The notes under the pieces: model-generated | Seen by the model: the letters and a program-made list of their open reading frames with translations, nothing else | Told to the model about the DNA's origin: nothing | Database searches by the model: none | From: Spirochaetaceae bacterium | GTDB lineage: Bacteria; Spirochaetota; Spirochaetia; Treponematales; Breznakiellaceae | Direction: 5' to 3' | DNA length: 5,734 nt | NCBI GenBank assembly: GCA_031265025.1 | Contig: JAISDF010000215.1 | Coordinates: 1-5,734, forward strand | In this document: positions 1 to 5,714 of the stretch, piece by piece | How the letters are laid out: each line of letters starts with the position of its first letter | Numbering within the stretch: the first letter of the stretch is position 1 | Made by a program: the position numbers and the translations under genes

Positions 1-584
1 ATGTCAACGCAGAGGCCTTCCTTGTTAAAGGCTTCGGTCAGGACGAGGTTGGCGGTTTTTCTTCCTACTCCGGGCAGGGCAAGGAGCGTTTCCATATCGG
101 ATGGGACTTTTCCGTCGTACTTGTCCATCAGAATGGCGGCTATTTTTTTCAGGTTCGCCGCCTTGGTCCGGTAGAATCCCGCCGGATAGATGAGTCCGGC
201 TATGCTGTTTTCGTCAAGGGCAAGGAGTTGCCGGGGGCCGGGGGCTTTTGCCAGAAGAGCGCGGGAACTCAGCATGGTAACTTCGTCCTTTGTTCTCAGG
301 CTTATGATGGTCGAGGCAAGCACTGCCCAGGGGTCCTGGTTAAAGACTTCGGCCACCGTGCTTACCGAGGGGTCGCCGACGGTTTTGCCTTGGTCTCCGG
401 CAAAAGCCCCGCCTGATTCGCGGAGAGGGGCGGCCGGTTTTTGCAGTTCCTTCCGCCACGCTTTAAGGGAACGGAAAATTTTTTCCCACTCAGGGCCTTG
501 TTTTGATTCGTTGCGAGGGGCCGCTTGCGGCGGGGTTGCTGCTTTTGTGCCTGCCGCCCTCTGTGTCCCGGACGGGTTTTTCAT
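1..584 (-). CDS. nth: Endonuclease III (DNA glycosylase/AP lyase), 3' end beyond window
   Basis: Base-excision repair enzyme that removes oxidised pyrimidines from DNA and nicks the abasic site. The window holds the first 194 codons; the rest, including the expected C-terminal iron-sulphur cysteines, lies beyond base 1. The helix-hairpin-helix motif LPGVGRKTANLVL is at residues 170-182. Its K176 matches the catalytic lysine (E. coli K120), and D194, encoded by bases 3-5, matches the catalytic aspartate (E. coli D138). Spacing from the helix region SLRTKDEVT (95-103) to D194 equals that of E. coli with no gaps. The lesion-side glutamine (E. coli Q41) is arginine (R97) here. The N-terminus is about 56 residues longer than in E. 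coli, and its first 30 residues are rich in Ala, Pro, Lys and Gln. The ATG at 584-582 is supported by AAAGGA six bases upstream and by an ATGA overlap with the ispF stop. It is last of the four visible genes of the carD unit. Family assignment is firm. Confidence 0.93.
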   Translation of the reverse strand, partial: MKNPSGTQRAAGTKAATPPQAAPRNESKQGPEWEKIFRSLKAWRKELQKPAAPLRESGGAFAGDQGKTVGDPSVSTVAEVFNQDPWAVLASTIISLRTKDEVTMLSSRALLAKAPGPRQLLALDENSIAGLIYPAGFYRTKAANLKKIAAILMDKYDGKVPSDMETLLALPGVGRKTANLVLTEAFNKEGLCVD

Positions 585-1078
585 GGGCTGTCCTTTGGCG
601 CTTCTATCCGTTCAAGGAGGCATACGGCCAGGGCTTCCACGGCCTCGCCTGATCCGACCGGGCCGAGGCCTTCGCCGGTTTTTCCCTTGACAAATACCGC
701 GTTCGTCTCGACGCCGAGGGCCGAGGCCAGGGACGCGCGTATCGCTTCCCTGTAGGGAAGCAGTTTGGGCTTTTCCGCGCTGACTACGCAGTCAAGGTTT
801 ACCAGGCGCCAGCCCGCTTCCCGTACTTTTTGGCAGGCCCTTTTGAGGAGTTCAAGGGAATCGGCGTCCTTCCACTCAGGGCAGGAAGGGGGAAAGAGTT
901 CCCCTATGTCGGCAAGGGCTGCCGCGCCGAGCAGGGCGTCGGTTACCGCGTGGGCAAGAACATCGCCGTCGGAGTGGCCCAGTTCGCCCTTGTCAAAGGG
1001 AAGCTCAACCCCGCCGAGCAAAAAGCGCCTGCCCTGAGCCAGGCGGTGAAGGTCCCTGCCCAGTCCTATGCGGATCAC
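581..1078 (-). CDS. ispF: 2-C-methyl-D-erythritol 2,4-cyclodiphosphate synthase
   Basis: Cytosolic MEP-pathway enzyme, a trimer in known homologues. It converts CDP-ME 2-phosphate to the cyclic diphosphate with release of CMP. Counting from the GTG at 1078, the protein has 165 residues against 159 in E. coli. The metal ligands are present as D9, H11 and H43, in the contexts GRDLH and HSDGDVLAH. The signature LLGAAALADIGELFP and the CDP-site residues T134 and E136 also align with E. coli at a constant offset of one. The residues lining the central trimer cavity differ: E. coli F7, F139 and R142 are R8, P140 and S143 here. A TTG at 1084 lies in frame and overlaps the ispD stop, but it sits one base from the AAGGAG site. 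The GTG at 1078 is seven bases away and gives the usual family N-terminus, so it is preferred. The gene follows ispD almost without a gap and overlaps nth by four bases. Confidence 0.95.
   Translation of the reverse strand: MIRIGLGRDLHRLAQGRRFLLGGVELPFDKGELGHSDGDVLAHAVTDALLGAAALADIGELFPPSCPEWKDADSLELLKRACQKVREAGWRLVNLDCVVSAEKPKLLPYREAIRASLASALGVETNAVFVKGKTGEGLGPVGSGEAVEALAVCLLERIEAPKDSP
591..596 (-). promoter_or_regulatory. Ribosome binding site of nth
   Basis: The minus strand reads AAAGGA, then a six-base spacer, then the ATG at 584-582. The site lies inside the last codons of ispF and fixes the nth start, which is otherwise uncertain because the N-terminus is longer than usual for the family. 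Confidence 0.6.
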
Positions 1079-1080
1079 TT

Positions 1081-1791
1081 TCAAACTCCTTCCAAATCTT
1101 CGGGAAAGGTGATTTTTTTGTTGGCCCTTTCTCCGGGAACACCGGCGACCTTACCGATGAATTCTCCCCACACCTCCGCGTCATCGGTGTATTCAAACCC
1201 TTGCTGTTCTTTTTTCGCGGCAAGTTCGTGGGCCCTGAGTATGTCGGGGAAGCGAAAACCCTGGGGAGTCTGGGCGGCGGCCACCGATGCCCGGTGTAAA
1301 TGGCGGACCACAAAGCCCGAACTGTCTATTTCTTTGGGGGTTTCCCGAAGGGGAAGCAGGGGCAGCGCCGCGCCGTATCTGAGTACAGCGTTGATGACGC
1401 TCCGTATGAGTTTTTCGCTGACCCAGGGGCGCGCGCCGTCATGAATAAGCACCTGGGCGGGATTGTAGCGCCTGAGAAACTCAAGGGCCAGATGCACCGA
1501 GGCGCGGCGTGTGGGGCCGCCGTTTACCAGATACACAGGCGCCTTCCCGCCGCCCGAGAGCGTTTCGCCCAGGGCGGCCCTTGCTTCGGCTTCTTCTGAA
1601 AGGGAACCGGGAGGAATGGCTATGACGATAAGGCTTATTTCTGGAAGCGCGGCAAAGGCGGAAACCGCGGCGCCAAGCACGGTAAGGGGATTTTTGTCCC
1701 CGTCAAAGGCGCCGGGAAGGATTTGGTATTCCTTTTTAACGCCTCCCATGCGGGTTGACGCGCCTGCTGCACAGATAAGCGCGGCTGTCAT
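1081..1791 (-). CDS. ispD: 2-C-methyl-D-erythritol 4-phosphate cytidylyltransferase
   Basis: MEP-pathway enzyme that joins MEP and CTP to give CDP-ME and pyrophosphate. It has 236 residues, the same length as E. coli IspD. The nucleotide-binding signature AAGASTRMGGVKKEY is at residues 8-22, with R14 and K20 matching catalytic E. coli R20 and K27. NGGPTRRASV (90-99) and HDGARP (117-122) form the CTP pocket. RET (149-151), R167 and K226 match the MEP-binding and catalytic residues around E. coli D139/T140, R157 and K213. An insertion of about six residues follows the signature (near 27-33). The ATG at 1791-1789 lies seven bases after the carD stop; the upstream AAGGTAGGG is a weak Shine-Dalgarno sequence, so translation may be coupled to carD. 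IspD and IspF are fused into one protein in some bacteria such as Campylobacter. Here they are separate, in different frames, two bases apart. Confidence 0.96.
   Translation of the reverse strand: MTAALICAAGASTRMGGVKKEYQILPGAFDGDKNPLTVLGAAVSAFAALPEISLIVIAIPPGSLSEEAEARAALGETLSGGGKAPVYLVNGGPTRRASVHLALEFLRRYNPAQVLIHDGARPWVSEKLIRSVINAVLRYGAALPLLPLRETPKEIDSSGFVVRHLHRASVAAAQTPQGFRFPDILRAHELAAKKEQQGFEYTDDAEVWGEFIGKVAGVPGERANKKITFPEDLEGV
1086..1093 (-). promoter_or_regulatory. Ribosome binding site of ispF that decides its start
   Basis: The minus strand reads GGAAGGAG inside the end of ispD. The spacer is seven bases to GTG at 1078 but only one base to the in-frame TTG at 1084. This favours initiation at the GTG. 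Confidence 0.65.
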
Positions 1792-1798
1792 GGAGGCC

Positions 1799-2296
1799 CT
1801 ACCTTGACTCCAGACGGGTAAAGATCATGGATTCAATTTCATCCTTTGGTTTTTTAAGGGAAAAAGCAATCTCGTCTTCAAGGAGTTTGAGGGCCGAATC
1901 ATACAGTTTGCGTTCCAGTATGGGCAGTTCCTTGACCTTGCTCCGGTGGTAGAGGGAACGGACTATGGTGGCTATATCCATGACGCTCCCCTTTTTGAGG
2001 AGATCGAGGTTCATCTGATAACGGAGTTTCCAGTCCGAGGGAATGGGCTCGTACTCTTCGCCGATGAGTTCCAGGGCCCTGAGGGCCTGGTCCTTGTGGA
2101 CTATGGGCCGTATGCCCAGTTCCTCGGCTTTGCCTACCGGAACCATGATGGTCATGTCGGAAACTTCAAGATAAATCATATAATAGGGGATTTTCTGGCT
2201 TTTAAAGAGCTTGTCCTGTACGGCGGTAACGACCCCGACTCCCTGGCTTGGGTATACGATCTTCTGGTTAACCTGAAAGGGTTTAGCTTTACTCAT
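1799..2296 (-). CDS. carD: CarD/CdnL-family RNA polymerase-binding transcription regulator
   Basis: 165 residues. Residues 1 to about 75 form the RNA polymerase-interacting domain, related to that of the Mfd repair factor, with the typical opening FQVNQKIVYPSQGVGVV (7-23). Residues of about 80-165 are the helical DNA-binding half. This includes PSDWKLRY, where W89 matches the conserved tryptophan that CarD uses to stabilise the upstream edge of the transcription bubble, followed by NLDLLKKGSVMDIATIVRSLYHR. Members of the family bind the polymerase beta subunit and stabilise open promoter complexes, often at ribosomal RNA promoters. The ATG at 2296-2294 fits the family N-terminus but has no Shine-Dalgarno sequence. 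A strong promoter lies immediately upstream, so the message may be leaderless. It is the first gene of the carD-ispD-ispF-nth unit. Nothing in the sequence ties it functionally to isoprenoid synthesis. Confidence 0.95.
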   Translation of the reverse strand: MSKAKPFQVNQKIVYPSQGVGVVTAVQDKLFKSQKIPYYMIYLEVSDMTIMVPVGKAEELGIRPIVHKDQALRALELIGEEYEPIPSDWKLRYQMNLDLLKKGSVMDIATIVRSLYHRSKVKELPILERKLYDSALKLLEDEIAFSLKKPKDEIESMIFTRLESR

Positions 2297-2304
2297 TGTT
2301 GTTT

Positions 2305-2333
2305 ACTATAGCATGAAAAACGCTCTTCCACAA
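2305..2333 (-). promoter_or_regulatory. Sigma-70-type promoter of carD with extended -10
   Basis: The minus strand has TTGTGG (2333-2328), a 17-base spacer and TATAGT (2310-2305). TGC precedes the -10, giving the extended form TGnTATAnT. A start six to eight bases downstream would fall at about 2297-2299, within a few bases of the carD ATG at 2296. Read by eye, no scoring run. Confidence 0.6.
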
Positions 2334-2363
2334 TAAGGCGCGCGGGCCCCCGCCCGGACGCGC
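2332..2363 (-). terminator. Probable terminator after the peptide-binding lipoprotein gene
   Basis: Directly after the stop at 2364, the minus strand forms a 10-bp GC-only stem. GCGCG pairs with CGCGC and CGGGC pairs with GCCCG, with a two-base bulge (TC) on the 5' side and a GGGG loop (2363-2338). The tail is CTTATT, a weak U-tract, so termination may be incomplete. The tail runs into the carD -35 hexamer. Confidence 0.5.
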
Positions 2364-4175
2364 CTAGCCTTTCGCGCTTCCTGTCCCGGCCCGCACCACT
2401 CCCGGCAGGGGCCTGAAAGCCTTGAACGAAAAATACTTAAAGGGGTGTATGTTCAGCGCGTTGGGGAACCAGCCGTCAATCTCGTCCATGTCAATGATGT
2501 TCAGCGCGGGGCTGTAGGAGATGGGGAGTACGGCGCCCCGGTCAAGGAGCAGTTCCTCGGCTTCGGCCAGGAGTTTCCAGCGGTCTTCTCCCTCGGCGCC
2601 CATGGATCTTTCGATTAACGTTTCGTATTCATCATCGCTGTATTTGGCGTCGTTAAGGTTTGAATTCCTGCACCACATCTGGAGGAAGGTATAGGGGTCG
2701 GCAAAGTCGCCTATCCAGGTTGATGAACCCACATCATAGCCGCCCTGCTTGAGGGACTCGAAGTAACGCTCAAAGGGGATGACTTCTACCCTGACATTGA
2801 CGCCCAGTTCTTCCTTCCAGGTTGAAGCCATGAGGCCCCCTATGCGTCCGGCCTCTTCCGAAGGCGTAAGGCGTATCACCAGTTCCGGCAGCCCCTGTCC
2901 GTCAGGGTATCCGGCCTCTTCCAGAAGCCTCTTTGCCTCCACAAGGTCCCGTTCCTCAACCCCGGCTACTTCGGGATAGCCCGGTATGGGATAGATGAGG
3001 GTTTTGGCGGGAAGATAGTGGCCTTCCCTTATTTCGGCCCAGGGCAGGGAGAGGGACAGGGCTTTCCTGACGCGGTAATCGGTCCAGGGCGCCTTGTCCG
3101 AGCGTATGAAGTAATAGTGGGTGGCAAACATGGCGTTTACCATGAGGCCGCTCTTGTCATGCAAAGCCGCCACGTCAACATCGCCGTTTATCCAGCGGGA
3201 CTCGCCCGAATTCCAGAAGGACGCGGCTTCTTCGGGGGTGCCGGAAAAGCGTATAACAAGGCGCTTGAGGCTCACCCGCGCGGCATCCCAGTAAAGCTCG
3301 TTTTTGGCAAGGAGTATGCGTTCCGCGTTCTGTTCGATTATATAGAAGGGGCCGTTTGAAACAGGCGGTTTTGCCGACCAGTCTTCCTCGGCGGTCATGG
3401 AAGGATGTATGGGGCTGAAGGAGTGATGGCAGAGCATGCTGGGAAAAAACGAGGCCGGCGCGTTAAGGGTTACGACCAGGGTACGCTCGCCGGGGGCCGC
3501 TATGCCGACTTCATCAGGATCGCCCAGTATGTTCAGGCGGTATTCCCGCGCGCCCTTGATTACGTCAAAGAGGGAAGAGTAGGGCGAGTCCCGTTTCGGG
3601 TCAAGGAGGGAGAGCCACGCGTCGCGGAAATGGCTTGCCAGCACGGGTTCGCCGTTCCAGTACCGGGCGTTTTCCCGTATGGTAAAGGTCCAGACCTTTT
3701 TGTCGTCCGAAAGGTTCCACGCCGAAGCCAGGGCGGGAACAGGTTCCATGGTGAAGGGATGATACGAAAAAAGGCCCTCATAAAGGGCGGTAAAAAGCTG
3801 GGCCTCGTTTGCGAGGTAGGATTTGCGGAAATCAAGTTCCATCCTGCCGCTGGAAAAGACCACGCTCAGTTCGGTACGGTCCCGTATATCGGGCCTGACA
3901 ACCGCTTCGGGCGCCAGGGGCGGCCTCTCCTTCTCCGGGGCCGCCGCTTTGTCCGTGGCGCAGGAGGCAAGGAGCAGCGCTGCCGGAATGAGGGCGGCAA
4001 GACGGGCCCTTGCCCGGCAGCCCTTGTTTTTCTTTATGGACAGAGCTTGTTCCAAAACCCGGTTGGTTTTGGACAAGCTCTTGGAAAAACCGGTCAAAGG
4101 CCCGGTTTTTCCCGTTGCATCAAGGGGGCTGTTCCAAAAACTGAAGTTTTGGAACAGCCTCGATAGTGTATTCAT
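2364..4175 (-). CDS. OppA-type peptide ABC transporter substrate-binding lipoprotein
   Basis: A 603-residue solute-binding protein of family 5 (OppA/DppA type), expected to be lipid-anchored outside the cytoplasmic membrane and to deliver peptides to an ABC permease. No permease gene is in the window. The binding domain spans about residues 100-585. Family hallmarks are LYEGLFSYHPFTMEPVPALA (131-150), WTFTIRENARYWNGEPV (162-178), RVRKALSLSL (368-377) and WIGDFADPYTFLQMW (487-501). The signal peptide is KKNKGCRARAR, a hydrophobic stretch, then the lipobox LASC with C72 as lipidation site. Preceding this are about 46 extra residues, most encoded by three palindromes. The ATG at 4175 was chosen for AAAGGA seven bases upstream. 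A TTG at 4055 would give a normal-length signal peptide but has no ribosome site and lies within a hairpin. The frame stays open to an ATG at 4295, but that would overlap the upstream gene by 71 bases. Substrate is unknown. Confidence 0.88.
   Translation of the reverse strand: MNTLSRLFQNFSFWNSPLDATGKTGPLTGFSKSLSKTNRVLEQALSIKKNKGCRARARLAALIPAALLLASCATDKAAAPEKERPPLAPEAVVRPDIRDRTELSVVFSSGRMELDFRKSYLANEAQLFTALYEGLFSYHPFTMEPVPALASAWNLSDDKKVWTFTIRENARYWNGEPVLASHFRDAWLSLLDPKRDSPYSSLFDVIKGAREYRLNILGDPDEVGIAAPGERTLVVTLNAPASFFPSMLCHHSFSPIHPSMTAEEDWSAKPPVSNGPFYIIEQNAERILLAKNELYWDAARVSLKRLVIRFSGTPEEAASFWNSGESRWINGDVDVAALHDKSGLMVNAMFATHYYFIRSDKAPWTDYRVRKALSLSLPWAEIREGHYLPAKTLIYPIPGYPEVAGVEERDLVEAKRLLEEAGYPDGQGLPELVIRLTPSEEAGRIGGLMASTWKEELGVNVRVEVIPFERYFESLKQGGYDVGSSTWIGDFADPYTFLQMWCRNSNLNDAKYSDDEYETLIERSMGAEGEDRWKLLAEAEELLLDRGAVLPISYSPALNIIDMDEIDGWFPNALNIHPFKYFSFKAFRPLPGVVRAGTGSAKG
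4043..4080. repeat. Inverted repeat 1 of the palindromic cluster
   Basis: Arms GAGCTTGT-(T)-CCAAAACC and GGTTTTGG-ACAAGCTC pair over 16 bp with one bulged base and a five-base loop. It encodes about residues 32-45 of the lipoprotein, just before the signal peptide. It shares the core TTCCAAAA with repeat 3. Confidence 0.85.
4083..4112. repeat. Inverted repeat 2 of the palindromic cluster
   Basis: Perfect 11-bp arms GGAAAAACCGG and CCGGTTTTTCC enclose an eight-base loop. It encodes about residues 21-31 of the lipoprotein. The arm sequence recurs at the right edge of the window and once inside ispF. Confidence 0.85.
4127..4159. repeat. Inverted repeat 3 of the palindromic cluster
   Basis: Perfect 13-bp arms GGCTGTTCCAAAA and TTTTGGAACAGCC enclose a seven-base loop. 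It encodes about residues 6-17 of the lipoprotein, starting 13 bases after its ATG, so a hairpin in the mRNA would sit close to the ribosome landing zone. Confidence 0.87.
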
Positions 4176-4182
4176 GGTAGCA

Positions 4183-4188
4183 TCCTTT
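4183..4188 (-). promoter_or_regulatory. Ribosome binding site of the lipoprotein gene
   Basis: AAAGGA on the minus strand, seven bases before the ATG at 4175-4173. It is the main reason for placing the start upstream of the palindromic cluster and not at an alternative codon inside it. Confidence 0.6.
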
Positions 4189-4224
4189 GCCGCGGAAGTC
4201 CCCCGGCGGGGCATTCGGTTTTGC

Positions 4225-5634
4225 TTATTGGGCATAACCGTCAACGCCAAGTTTTTTGAGCTGTTCGGTTTCTTCCTTTTGGGCGCTGTATTCATACCGT
4301 TTTTGATTCGCGTTCACTATGGCGTTTTTTATGGTGGCAAGTTCCGGTTTTATTCCCTTGATCTTGTCCCGTACCTCAGGCGGCGCGCTGATCTTGAAAT
4401 ATTCATCCAGCGCCGAAAGTATCTTGTGGGTGTTTTGTATTTCCTTGACACCCCGTTCAAGGAAAGCGAGGAGCTGGTCTTCTCCCATGGAGTCCATGCG
4501 GGACGCTCCTGACCTCGCGTGCATGGCGGCTGTAGTGCGTATCTTTTTTTCCAGATCGGCCTTGAGGGTATAGTAATTTACGTCTTCCTTGGTGCTTGTT
4601 CCCTTGACCGGGTCCAGGTACTGGAGCCTGTATATCACCGGTTCGGGGGGCTTGCGCATCATTTCCTGAAACGCCTTCCGCACCTTGTCCCAGAAATTTT
4701 TCTTTGTGCTTTCCATGACGGCGTTGTTTTCGTCTATCTTGACCACTATGTCGGCGATAGTCTGGGAAACGGAGCTCAGGATATGCAGCCCGTCGGCAAG
4801 AAAGGCCTTGAAGGAAAGCTGCTGTTTCCTGACCTTTGGTTTGGCCTCAGGCAGGGCCAGGCCTTTGAGTATGTTTTCCTTCAGGGCCTTGCCCTGGGGA
4901 GTATAGTCCTCGTTTATGAGTTCTTCGGTTATTTCTGTTGAAAAGGGAAGACCCACGGCGGAATATTTCTTCTTTATCTGGGTGAGTATTTCGTTTTTTT
5001 TCGAGAGCCCCGCATCAGGGGCAAAATCCAGGCTGCCGCTTATTGTTTCCCGTATCCGGCCCTTGATATATTCGCGCTGGTAATTGACCAGTTCCTTGAG
5101 TATACCCATGATGGTTCCCGCGACTTTTTGGAGTGTGTCGAGGGATTCGCTTATGATGGTCATGGATATCTGGTCTATGTTGCCCTTTTCGACGCCGATA
5201 AGTTCGGCCAGGGCCTTGGTGTTATGGCTCGGCGAGGCGTTGTTAAAATGAGCCCAGTCAATGTATTTGACCAGCCCCACTATGCGTTTTATCCGGTCAA
5301 TAGTAAGAAATTCAATTGAAACCTGATAAAAGTTGACCAGGAAGTCGATCTGGTTATCGTAGTTGGACAGCCGTATGGAAAGCTCGTCTATTTTCTTTGA
5401 TTCGTTCAGCGCTTCGGTGGGAGGGATTGCCAGTTCGCCTACCTTGGTTTCCTGCTTGTAGGGGTCTTCCTGGAGTATGCCTTTTTTGAGCAGCAATTGG
5501 TAGATAGTCTCAAAAGACATGTGTAAAGAGCGGAACCCTTCTTTAAGGCGGGGCAATTCTGTTTCTTCCAGCCAATGCTGCCGGGCCTCAAGCGCCTGGG
5601 CATGAAGCCGGGTATATTCTTGAGTTTCAGGCAT
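4225..5634 (-). CDS. Uncharacterised mostly helical cytosolic protein
   Basis: 469 residues that I do not recognise; no function is assigned. It has no signal peptide, no convincing membrane segment and no cysteine. Composition suggests long amphipathic helices rich in Lys, Glu, Ile and Leu. Likely helical blocks are about 1-58, 78-124, 150-200, 265-328 and 386-468, the last with coiled-coil-like charge (QKEETEQLKK). Proline-bearing linkers fall near 70-73, 205-232 and 329-333. The stretch IDFLVNFYQVSIEFLTIDRIKRIVGLVKYIDW (95-126) is the most hydrophobic, but charged residues interrupt it. No nucleotide-binding, protease or DNA-binding motif is visible. The ATG at 5634 is the first start after an in-frame stop at 5650-5652; there is no clear Shine-Dalgarno sequence. 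The stop is 49 bases before the lipoprotein gene with no convincing terminator between, so co-transcription is likely. It could be a lineage-specific structural or scaffold protein. That it is a real gene is supported by length and by its place in the unit. Confidence 0.85.
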   Translation of the reverse strand: MPETQEYTRLHAQALEARQHWLEETELPRLKEGFRSLHMSFETIYQLLLKKGILQEDPYKQETKVGELAIPPTEALNESKKIDELSIRLSNYDNQIDFLVNFYQVSIEFLTIDRIKRIVGLVKYIDWAHFNNASPSHNTKALAELIGVEKGNIDQISMTIISESLDTLQKVAGTIMGILKELVNYQREYIKGRIRETISGSLDFAPDAGLSKKNEILTQIKKKYSAVGLPFSTEITEELINEDYTPQGKALKENILKGLALPEAKPKVRKQQLSFKAFLADGLHILSSVSQTIADIVVKIDENNAVMESTKKNFWDKVRKAFQEMMRKPPEPVIYRLQYLDPVKGTSTKEDVNYYTLKADLEKKIRTTAAMHARSGASRMDSMGEDQLLAFLERGVKEIQNTHKILSALDEYFKISAPPEVRDKIKGIKPELATIKNAIVNANQKRYEYSAQKEETEQLKKLGVDGYAQ

Positions 5635-5637
5635 ATC

Positions 5638-5650
5638 GCATACAGTATGC
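5638..5650. promoter_or_regulatory. Short perfect palindrome, possible operator
   Basis: GCATAC-A-GTATGC, six-base arms around one base, lies three bases upstream of the ATG at 5634 and overlaps the candidate -10. The position would suit a repressor site, but no known operator consensus is matched. Confidence 0.3.
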
Positions 5651-5672
5651 TACATTTTTATAATTAAAGCAA
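5638..5672 (-). promoter_or_regulatory. Candidate promoter of the 469-residue protein gene
   Basis: The minus strand has TTGCTT (5672-5667), a 17-base spacer and CATACT (5649-5644), just before the ATG at 5634. Matches to consensus are only partial. An AT-rich stretch further up (about 5690-5707, with TATAGT and TATAAG) is an alternative -10 region, so the exact promoter is uncertain. Confidence 0.3.
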
Positions 5673-5714
5673 TCTTCAGCATGGGGCCTTATACTATATA
5701 TGAAATATTCCCAA

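Noticed and set aside
190..690. 166-codon plus-strand frame opposite nth and ispF
   Set aside because: Low-complexity product rich in Arg, Ser and Pro, antisense to catalytic motifs of nth.
830..1444. 204-codon plus-strand frame opposite ispF and ispD
   Set aside because: It is the complement of two enzymes with intact active sites and shows no family features.
4043..4159. CRISPR array or insertion-sequence end
   Set aside because: The units differ in sequence and have no regular unique spacers, and no transposase gene or target duplication is visible.
3405..4166. 253-codon open frame on the plus strand
   Set aside because: It lies wholly antisense to the well-supported peptide-binding protein gene and resembles no family; long antisense frames are expected in GC-rich coding DNA.
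4200..4211. CCCC/GGGG hairpin between the unknown gene and the lipoprotein gene as a terminator
   Set aside because: The stem has only four to five pairs with a tiny loop and there is no U-tract.
4176..4295. Upstream extension of the lipoprotein frame to an ATG at 4295
   Set aside because: It would overlap the end of the upstream gene by 71 bases, adds a low-complexity basic stretch, and a well-spaced ribosome site supports the ATG at 4175.
3823..4512. 229-codon open frame on the plus strand across the lipoprotein and unknown gene
   Set aside because: It runs antisense through two genes and the palindromic cluster, with no ribosome site or recognisable domain.
5638..5650. LexA (SOS) box
   Set aside because: Only a CTGTAT half-like stretch is present; the palindrome does not fit the E. 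coli or Gram-positive LexA consensus.
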